In this document: one piece after another, positions 14,853 to 19,808 of the stretch
How positions within the stretch are numbered: position 1 is the first letter of the stretch
Layout: each line of letters starts with the position of its first letter
Origin: CAKZRD01 sp038886595
Lineage (GTDB): Archaea; Nanobdellota; Nanobdellia; Pacearchaeales; GW2011-AR1
Assembly: GCA_038886595.1 (NCBI GenBank)
Contig: JAWALV010000006.1
Span: 1 to 19,808 of the forward strand
Length of the DNA stretch: 19,808 bases
Direction: 5' to 3'
Translations under genes and position numbers: made by a program
The notes under the pieces: generated by a model
Databases searched by the model: none
What the model was told of the DNA's origin: nothing
Seen by the model: only the letters and a program-made list of their open reading frames with translations

Positions 14853-14886
14853 ATATTCTAAAAAAGAATCTTGTTTAAAAAGATTT

Positions 14887-15561
14887 TTAATTTATTAAAT
14901 TTTTAGCTTCTTCTATTTCTTTATTCGATATTGCCGTACCATTAAATTTTAGACTATAAAGAAGAGCTTCTAAAATTTCAGATTTTTTTTCTAAATCTAT
15001 TAATCCTTTTTCAAAAGCATAAAAAACGAGTTCACTCGATCTAATATATTTTAAGTCTTTAAAAAATTTAAAGTTTTTTTCATTTAGAAAAACTTGAGTA
15101 TGTAGTTTTTTTTCCATCATTTCTTTTAGAATTTCTTTGGATTCTGTAATTAATCTAACAGTTCTCTCATCACTGACAATTAATGATTTTTCTTTTGCAA
15201 TTTTAGCAAAAGCTATACATGAAGCTTCCCCTTCCTGTATTAATTGAACATTTTGACCATAAACTTTTATTAGTTGTTTAGAGAAACTAAGAACTTTTTG
15301 TGTTTCTTTAGAAAGCTCATTATCAGAAACAAAATTAGAACTTAAAGAAAAAACTTTTTTTTCAATTAATCTTTCTAACTTAAAAGCTTCCAATGAAAAT
15401 TTTTTGTTTATTTTTGATTTTTCTATAGTTTCAATTTTTACTTGAGGGGTTAAAACAAATTCTATTTCAGTTATTTGTTTTTTTATTTTTTCGAGTATTT
15501 CTAAAATTCCACTTAGTGTTAAAGATATCAAAGGGCCAGAGTCAAATACCAAGTATTTCAT
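14887..15561 (-). CDS. PIN-domain nuclease-like protein
   Basis: A 224-residue protein. The N-terminus MKYLVFDSGPLISLTLSGIL has the first PIN aspartate (D7). Later acidic residues are E44 in LTPQVKIETIE, E110/E112 in QEGEASCIAFAK, and D131 in IVSDERTVRL. This is the usual PIN arrangement of Asp - Glu - Glu/Asp - Asp in a Mg-dependent ribonuclease fold. About 80 residues follow the domain (SSELVFYAFEKGLIDLEKKSEILEALLYSLKF) and are helical. The start codon overlaps the stop of the HTH gene by 4 bases, so the two are translationally coupled. The pair could be a toxin-antitoxin unit (VapC-like) or an RNA-processing pair. It is longer than typical VapC (about 130 aa). TyrRS follows 34 bases on. 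Confidence 0.72.
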   Translation of the reverse strand: MKYLVFDSGPLISLTLSGILEILEKIKKQITEIEFVLTPQVKIETIEKSKINKKFSLEAFKLERLIEKKVFSLSSNFVSDNELSKETQKVLSFSKQLIKVYGQNVQLIQEGEASCIAFAKIAKEKSLIVSDERTVRLITESKEILKEMMEKKLHTQVFLNEKNFKFFKDLKYIRSSELVFYAFEKGLIDLEKKSEILEALLYSLKFNGTAISNKEIEEAKNLIN

Positions 15562-16118
15562 TTTATAAACTCCTCAAAAATTTTTTTTCTTTCATAAAAA
15601 CTAAGACTGTCTTTAATATCTGCTTCATTTACAGAACCTTGTCCTATATAAGAAGATAGGTCCCAAAGAGTAATTCCTAAAAGTTCTGCAGCCCTTTGTG
15701 CGCTTACGCCGTGTTGGTATATTTTTGAAGCTTTATTTATTTGAGCTTTGTAAAAAACATCTCTTATATAGAAACTTAGATTTCCTTCTATATTGTTTAT
15801 GCTTTCTCTTATTTCACCCAAATATTGTCTAAAATTTTCTAAATCTTTTTCTTTTAATTTTGTATGGGCTTTTCTTAAATTATCATAGGTTTTTTTAAAA
15901 AAAAATTTCCAACCATCCATCTCTCTATAATTTTCTCTTTCAAGAATTTTTCCTAAAGAATAAACCAAAACAGCTAAAAAAACATTGTCAAAATCTTGAG
16001 ATGTTGAAGCAGTATGTATTGTTTGGTTAGATAAACTCTTTAAGTTGTTTGCATCACCCTTTTTAAAATATTTTATTGTTTCTTTTAAAATTCTTAATGA
16101 ATTTTCTATTTCTTGCAT
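15558..16118 (-). CDS. Helical protein with C-terminal HTH, PIN partner
   Basis: A 186-residue, mostly helical protein without a clear family match. Residues 1-110 look like a helical bundle or dimerisation domain (ILKETIKYFKKGDAN ... HTKLKEKDLENFRQYLGEI). Near residue 140 is a clean helix-turn-helix, GVSAQRAAELLGITLWDLSS, whose A-x-x-x-L-G-I core is typical of DNA-binding antitoxins and UPF0175-like regulators. It overlaps the PIN gene by ATGA and lies upstream of it, the normal order for antitoxin then toxin. It heads the minus-strand run ending with TyrRS and the EamA protein. A TATA-like TTATATAAA at 16139-16147 lies about 25 bases from the start and is shared with the divergent PIN gene. 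Confidence 0.6.
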   Translation of the reverse strand: MQEIENSLRILKETIKYFKKGDANNLKSLSNQTIHTASTSQDFDNVFLAVLVYSLGKILERENYREMDGWKFFFKKTYDNLRKAHTKLKEKDLENFRQYLGEIRESINNIEGNLSFYIRDVFYKAQINKASKIYQHGVSAQRAAELLGITLWDLSSYIGQGSVNEADIKDSLSFYERKKIFEEFIK

Positions 16119-16138
16119 ATAAATACAAGAAAGATTAA

Positions 16139-16147
16139 TTATATAAA
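16139..16147. promoter_or_regulatory. Shared divergent TATA element
   Basis: TTATATAAA sits in the 50-base gap between genes starting at 16118 (minus) and 16169 (plus). Its centre is about 25 bases from each ATG. Read on either strand it gives a usable archaeal TATA box (TTATATAAA or TTTATATAA), so one site may serve both leaderless transcripts. Confidence 0.45.
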
Positions 16148-16168
16148 CTTTACCAATTAATTATTACT

Positions 16169-16555
16169 ATGAGATTTATTTTCGATACTAATTTTATAAT
16201 TGCATGTTTAAGAAAAAAAATAGAAATATTTGAGAATATAGAAAGGATAAATGAAGATTCAAACTTAGAAATAATAATTCTTTCTCCCGTTTTCAAAGAA
16301 TTAGAAAAATTCTCTCTGAATAAAAAGAAAAAATTTTCTGATAGAAATTTAGCCAAAATTTTTTTACAGATGATTAAAGAAAATAAAATAGAAGTAAAAA
16401 TTGTCGAATCAAATCAAAAAAATCCTGATGAAGCAATAAAATTATATTGCTTAAAAAATCCAGAAGTTATTATAGGAACCTTAGATAAAAAATTAAGAAA
16501 AAGCTTAAATAATAAAATTTTGACCATAAAAGGAAGAAAAATAATTTTTGCTTAG
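16169..16555 (+). CDS. Small PIN-domain protein, FCF1-like
   Basis: A 128-residue PIN protein. The PIN acidic residues appear in order: D6 in FIFDTNFII, E44 in SPVFKELEKF, D87 in NPDEAIKLYC and D106 in IGTLDKKLRK. The pattern I-F-D-T-N-x-x-I followed by V-F-K-E-L-E and the I-G-T-L-D-K-x-L-R motif is that of the archaeal FCF1/COG1412 group, related to eukaryotic Fcf1/Utp23 of 18S rRNA processing. Such archaeal proteins are usually solo PIN ribonucleases linked to translation genes. A VapC-type toxin without visible antitoxin is the alternative. It is divergent from the HTH gene and lies 34 bases before the ligase gene. The C-terminus IKGRKIIFA is complete. Confidence 0.75.
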   Translation: MRFIFDTNFIIACLRKKIEIFENIERINEDSNLEIIILSPVFKELEKFSLNKKKKFSDRNLAKIFLQMIKENKIEVKIVESNQKNPDEAIKLYCLKNPEVIIGTLDKKLRKSLNNKILTIKGRKIIFA

Positions 16556-16560
16556 AAAAA

Positions 16561-16568
16561 TCTATAAA
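16561..16568 (+). promoter_or_regulatory. TATA box of DNA ligase gene
   Basis: TCTATAAA lies 22-29 bases before ATG 16590, in the 34-base gap after the PIN gene, giving a probable leaderless start for the ligase - S27e - aIF2alpha - Nop10 run. Confidence 0.45.
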
Positions 16569-16589
16569 CCTTGTTGAGTATTAAAATTT

Positions 16590-18275
16590 ATGAAATACTA
16601 TAAAATATGTGAAATTTACAAAAGATTATCTTCAACAAAAAAACGTTTAGAAAAGATTGAAATTTTATGTGATTTTTTTAAAGACATAGAAGAAAAAAAT
16701 TCAAGGGTTATTTATCTTCTTCTTGGAAAATTTCTTCCTGATTATGATCAAAGAGATTTGGGAGTTTCTGAACAAATTTTAATAAAAGCTCTTTCTCATT
16801 CTTTTTCGTTGGATTCTTCTCTTATATTAAAAAAGTTTAAAGAAATAGGAGATTTAGGCGATGTTGCGGAAAATTTATTAAAAGAAAAAAAACAAGTATC
16901 TCTTTTTTCTAAAGAACTAACAACAGAAAAAATTTTTGAGAATTTTGAAAAGATGTTGACTTTTGAAGGCAAAGGAACTATTGATAAAAAAATTTCTTTA
17001 ATAAGCGAGCTTTTATTAATAGCCAAAAAGGAGGAAATAAAATATTTAGTAAGAACAATTCTGTCTAATTTAAGGATAGGTCTTTCTACCCAGACAATTC
17101 TAGAAGCATTCTCAAAATATTTTTTCAACGGAGAAAACAAAGAACTAATTGAGGAAAAATATAATCTTTCAAACGATATTTCAGAAATTTTCAACGCTTG
17201 TAAAAAAGGAATAAAAGAACTAGATAAAATAAATATAAAACCTGGAGTTCCTATAAATGTAATGCTTGCTATAAAAGTTTTTTCTATAAAAGAAGCTTTT
17301 GAATATTGTGGAAGGCCTGCCGCTGTTGAACAAAAATATGATGGTTTTAGAATGTTAATAAGTAAGAAAGAAAATGGAGATTTTCATCTTTTTACAAGAA
17401 AATTAGAGAATGTTACTAATCAATTCCCAGAAATTGTTGAATTAGTTAAAAAAAATGTAAAAGCAAAAAGTTTTATTTTAGATTCAGAAGTTGTCGGTTT
17501 TAATAAAAAAACAAAAAAGTATCTTCCTTTTGAGGCCATATCTCAAAGAATAAAAAGAAAATATGAAATAAATAAGATGGTCGAAGAATTGCCTGTAGAA
17601 GTTAATGTTTTTGATTGTCTTTATTTTAATGGCAAGGGTTTATTGAAGAGACCTTTCTTTGAAAGAAGAAAAATTCTAGAAAAAATAATTAAAGAAGAAA
17701 AAATGAAGATTAGGCCTGCTATACAAATTATAACTGATAATGAAGAAGAAGCAGAGAGGTTTTTTAAGAAATCAATAGAAGAAGGTAATGAAGGAATAAT
17801 GATAAAAAATCTTAATGCAGAATATAAACAAGGTAGAAGAGTTGGTTATATGTGTAAGTTTAAACCAGAATCTAAAGAATTTGATCTTGTTATTTTAAAG
17901 GCAGAATATGGAGAAGGAAAAAGGAGTGGTTTGTTAACCTCTTATACATTGGCTTGTAGAGATGGAGATGATTTATTAGAAGTAGGTAAAGTTTCTTCTG
18001 GCTTAAAGGAAAAAGAGGAGGAAGGTTTAAGTTATGAAAAAATGACAAAATTATTAGAACCTTTAATTATAAAAGAGGTTGGCAAAGAGGTAGAAGTAAA
18101 ACCTTATGTAGTTGTAACTGTTTCATATCAAAACATACAAGAGAGCCCGTCATATTCTTCAGGTTTAGCTTTAAGATTCCCAAAAATAGTTGCTTATCGT
18201 CCAGATAGAAGCTGGAAAGATATTGCGAGTTTAGAAGAAATAAAGAAAGATCTAAAAACTTTTAAATTTAATTAA
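16590..18275 (+). CDS. lig: ATP-dependent DNA ligase, archaeal/eukaryotic LigI type
   Basis: A 561-residue ligase, the normal size for archaeal replicative ligase. Residues 1-215 are the N-terminal DNA-binding domain (for example NLRIGLSTQTILEAF at 160-174). The nucleotidyltransferase domain has motif I EQKYDGFRM with the adenylated K249, motif III near VNVFDCLYFNG, motif IV EGNEGIMIKNL, and motif V YMCKFKPESKEFDLV. The C-terminal OB-fold carries LLEVGKVSSGLKEKEEEGL and ends with LRFPKIVAYRPDRSWKDIASLEEI. It seals nicks in DNA during replication and repair, normally docking on PCNA. It is followed after 12 bases by the S27e gene on the same strand, so it probably heads a transcript with translation genes. 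Confidence 0.96.
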   Translation: MKYYKICEIYKRLSSTKKRLEKIEILCDFFKDIEEKNSRVIYLLLGKFLPDYDQRDLGVSEQILIKALSHSFSLDSSLILKKFKEIGDLGDVAENLLKEKKQVSLFSKELTTEKIFENFEKMLTFEGKGTIDKKISLISELLLIAKKEEIKYLVRTILSNLRIGLSTQTILEAFSKYFFNGENKELIEEKYNLSNDISEIFNACKKGIKELDKINIKPGVPINVMLAIKVFSIKEAFEYCGRPAAVEQKYDGFRMLISKKENGDFHLFTRKLENVTNQFPEIVELVKKNVKAKSFILDSEVVGFNKKTKKYLPFEAISQRIKRKYEINKMVEELPVEVNVFDCLYFNGKGLLKRPFFERRKILEKIIKEEKMKIRPAIQIITDNEEEAERFFKKSIEEGNEGIMIKNLNAEYKQGRRVGYMCKFKPESKEFDLVILKAEYGEGKRSGLLTSYTLACRDGDDLLEVGKVSSGLKEKEEEGLSYEKMTKLLEPLIIKEVGKEVEVKPYVVVTVSYQNIQESPSYSSGLALRFPKIVAYRPDRSWKDIASLEEIKKDLKTFKFN

Positions 18276-18287
18276 TTTCTCCATAAA

Positions 18288-18476
18288 ATGGATAAAAACA
18301 AAGCAAAATTTTTGAAAGTAATTTGTTCTAAATGTAAAAATGAACAAATTGTTTTTGGAAAAGCATCTACTAGAGTTAAGTGCAATAATTGTGGAAAGAT
18401 AATTGTTAAACCTGCAGGTGGAAATGCAAAAGTAAGGGCAAAAATTGAACAGGTTATAAAAAGACAAAACACTTAA
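18288..18476 (+). CDS. rps27e: Ribosomal protein S27e
   Basis: A 62-residue zinc-ribbon protein of the small ribosomal subunit, found in archaea and eukaryotes. The zinc ligands are Cys13 and Cys16 in CSKC and Cys32 and Cys35 in CNNC. Family-typical segments are FLKVICSKCKNEQIVFGKAS and CGKIIVKPAGGNAKVRAKI, with the PxGGxA motif intact. Length equals other archaeal S27e proteins. It lies between the ligase (12-base gap) and aIF2alpha (24-base gap). The S27e - aIF2alpha - Nop10 order is conserved in archaea; L44e, the usual upstream partner, is replaced here by the ligase. Confidence 0.95.
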   Translation: MDKNKAKFLKVICSKCKNEQIVFGKASTRVKCNNCGKIIVKPAGGNAKVRAKIEQVIKRQNT

Positions 18477-18500
18477 AAAACAGATTTTGTTAGAATTTCT

Positions 18501-19211
18501 ATGGTTTATAAAGAAGAAGATTTAATTCTTTGCATAGTAGAAAGAATTGAAAACGATGTTGTTTTAGTTAAAACTTTAAAAGACAACGTAAAAGGAACAA
18601 TAACTTTTCCAGAAGTTGCTCCTGGTAGAATAAAAAATATAAGAGAGTATGTAGTGCCTAATAAAATAATTGTATGTAAAGTTCTAGGTATTTTTCCAGA
18701 TCATCTAAATCTTTCTTTAAGAAGAGTTACAACAAAAGAAAAAAATGAAATTTTAGAAAAATACAAAAAAGAAAAAGATTATGAAAATGCACTAAAATCT
18801 TTCTGTAAAGAAAACGCAGCAGAAATACTGGAAAAAATAAAAAAAGATTTTTCTAGTTTAACAGAGTTTTTTCAAAAAATAGAAGAAAATAGTAAAATTT
18901 TAGATAAATATATTCCTAAAGAGCTACAAGAGAGTTTTAAAAAAATAGCGGCTAGAAAGAAAAAAATAGCAGAGATAAAGAGAATAATAAACCTAATTTG
19001 TTTAGATGATAATGGGATAGAAAAAATTAAAGAAATTTTGAATATTAACAAAGATAATATTTCTATGAAGTATATTGCAGCAGGAAGATATTTACTTTCT
19101 ATAACTTCAGAAGATTTTAAAAAAGCAGAAGCTATTTTAAGAGAAATTGAAAAAGAATTAGAAAAAAGAGCAAAAAAAGAAGACTGCGTTTTTTCCATTA
19201 GTGAAAAATGA
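18501..19211 (+). CDS. Translation initiation factor aIF2 subunit alpha
   Basis: A 236-residue alpha subunit of the heterotrimeric factor that brings Met-tRNAi to the ribosome. Residues 8-76 are an S1 domain ending DHLNLSLRRVT, which matches the family's DLSLKRVT. The loop IKNIREYV aligns with the canonical VKNIRDYV. The helical domain spans about 80-160, and the alpha/beta C-terminal domain ends ISMKYIAAGRYLLSITSEDFKKAEAILREIEKELE. It is slightly shorter than the usual 260-275 residues. The segment ahead of the loop reads PEVAPGR instead of the more common SEVASGW, so the serines equivalent to the eukaryotic phosphosite area are not kept. Its stop overlaps the Nop10 start. Confidence 0.94.
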   Translation: MVYKEEDLILCIVERIENDVVLVKTLKDNVKGTITFPEVAPGRIKNIREYVVPNKIIVCKVLGIFPDHLNLSLRRVTTKEKNEILEKYKKEKDYENALKSFCKENAAEILEKIKKDFSSLTEFFQKIEENSKILDKYIPKELQESFKKIAARKKKIAEIKRIINLICLDDNGIEKIKEILNINKDNISMKYIAAGRYLLSITSEDFKKAEAILREIEKELEKRAKKEDCVFSISEK

Positions 19212-19342
19212 TGATGAAAAAATGTCTCAATTGCAAAATATACACTTTAGAAGAAAATTGTCATAAGTGCAAAGAAAAAACGATAGATGCAAATTATAAA
19301 TTTATAAGACAAAAAAACAGCATAAGTAGGAAAAATTGTTAA
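19208..19342 (+). CDS. nop10: H/ACA RNP protein Nop10
   Basis: A 44-residue zinc-ribbon protein that stabilises Cbf5 in H/ACA ribonucleoproteins, which pseudouridylate rRNA. The start shows KKCLNCKIYTLEENCHKCKE, so the ligands are C6, C9, C18 and C21 in the normal C-x2-C and C-x2-C spacing. The YTLxExC and EKTxxA parts of the family consensus are kept. The C-terminus is unusual: after EKTIDAN it reads YKFIRQKNSISRKNC, without the PP-x-FSPEDxY block that contacts Cbf5 in typical members. Three consecutive ATG codons (19208, 19211, 19214) are in frame, and the first overlaps the aIF2alpha stop as ATGA. The position after aIF2alpha is the conserved archaeal order. Confidence 0.85.
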   Translation: MMMKKCLNCKIYTLEENCHKCKEKTIDANYKFIRQKNSISRKNC

Positions 19343-19360
19343 ATTGTTTCTTTGTAAAAT

Positions 19361-19368
19361 TATTTAAA
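19361..19368 (+). promoter_or_regulatory. TATA box of tRNA-Arg
   Basis: TATTTAAA is centred about 26 bases before the first base of the tRNA at 19391, the normal spacing for an archaeal tRNA promoter. Confidence 0.5.
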
Positions 19369-19390
19369 TTGATTTTTCTCTAGAAAAAAA

Positions 19391-19464
19391 GCCCCTATAG
19401 TTCAGTCTGGATAGAACACGACCTTGCGGAGGTTGAGACCGAGGTTCAAATCCTCGTAGGGGCA
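19391..19464 (+). tRNA. tRNA-Arg (anticodon GCG)
   Basis: A complete cloverleaf without intron. The acceptor stem is GCCCCTA with TAGGGGC and the D stem GTTC/GAAC. The anticodon stem CGACC/GGTTG (one G-T pair) holds loop TTGCGGA, and the T arm is CGAGG-TTCAAAT-CCTCG. The anticodon is GCG, reading CGC and CGU. A20 in the D loop and C35 are known arginine identity elements and are present. Base 73 is A at 19464; CCA is not encoded. Confidence 0.93.
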
Positions 19465-19468
19465 TTTA

Positions 19469-19808
19469 TTATAAACCTTCTTTTCTAAGCATTTGTTTTA
19501 TTTCAATAGAAGCTAATTCTTCTTCAACTTCTCCAAGTCTTTTTGTGTAACTTTTTAACATAGAATAATAAACTCTTGTGTCCATATCTCCTTTAACTAA
19601 ATATCTTTCTTGTGTTTTTTTAATCAGGTCAGTCAATCTTTCTTTTTCTTGGGTTAGAGCTTTTTTCTTTCCTTTGTATTTTCCTAAATGAGCTAAAGAA
19701 GTTTCTGTTCTTATTTCTTCTTCTACACATTGGCTTAATCTTTGTTCATATTGGGCCATTGCAACTTGATATTCGTCCATTGACATATGCCCTAATTCAA
19801 AACACTCT
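19469..19808 (-). CDS. Coiled-coil protein, partial (continues past right edge)
   Basis: The frame is open from the window edge, so the ATG at 19786 need not be the start; the upstream codons read ECFELGH before MSMDEYQVAMAQYEQRL. The visible 112 or so residues are almost all charged helix, with heptad-like segments such as EEEIRTETSLAHL, KALTQEKERLTDLIKKTQ and YTKRLGEVEEELASIEIKQML. The 'ELGHMSMDEYQ...YEQRL' wording resembles linkers that precede a coiled coil in longer proteins, so this is probably the C-terminal part of a larger one. No family is recognised. It converges with the tRNA, with 4 bases between the stop and the tRNA end. Confidence 0.6.
   Translation of the reverse strand, partial: ECFELGHMSMDEYQVAMAQYEQRLSQCVEEEIRTETSLAHLGKYKGKKKALTQEKERLTDLIKKTQERYLVKGDMDTRVYYSMLKSYTKRLGEVEEELASIEIKQMLRKEGL

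Overview
The window is AT-rich archaeal DNA. It carries RtcB, an archaeal-type TyrRS, a XerA-like recombinase, a family-I ATP-dependent DNA ligase, and the core archaeal run S27e - aIF2alpha - Nop10. TATA-like boxes lie about 25 bases before several start codons, which suits leaderless archaeal transcripts. The compact, very AT-rich genes and the short Nop10 and aIF2alpha suggest a small-genome DPANN-type lineage (Woesearchaeota, Pacearchaeota or Nanoarchaeota-like). That placement is an inference.

Left half (1-10414) is accessory DNA made of three cargo blocks separated by long folded non-coding elements. Block 1 (1-1718, minus) is a type III restriction-modification (R-M) system: mod is complete and res is cut by the window edge. 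Block 2 (2231-7613) holds a SAM methyltransferase on the plus strand facing a tight minus-strand operon of three different radical SAM proteins and a GT4-type glycosyltransferase. This looks like an unknown biosynthetic or surface-modification pathway. Block 3 (8073-10129, plus) is a very compact type II R-M-like cassette: a 49-aa ribbon-helix-helix regulator, a TSPPY-type DNA methyltransferase and a PD-(D/E)XK-like nuclease.

The separators A (1777-2191), B (7713-8001) and C (10128-10327) share end sequences and alternate in orientation (A plus, B minus, C plus), so blocks 2 and 3 are each framed by inverted repeats. A and B share an 80-85-base stem-loop whose 11-bp stem differs at three positions, all compensated on the other arm. 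All three elements contain small perfect hairpins, mostly with GNA loops, including the core GCGAAGC three times. A XerA-like tyrosine recombinase starts 88 bases after element C. Together they resemble an integron-like or other recombination-based cassette locus, but the recombinase is Xer-type and lacks the IntI insertion.

Right half (10415-19808) is mostly housekeeping. On the plus strand are xerA - rtcB - a TraB/ChaN/EreA-like protein. On the minus strand is a probable operon of an HTH protein, a PIN-domain protein, TyrRS and a small EamA-like membrane protein. On the plus strand again are a small FCF1-like PIN protein, DNA ligase, S27e, aIF2alpha, Nop10 and tRNA-Arg(GCG). A coiled-coil ORF on the minus strand runs off the right edge.
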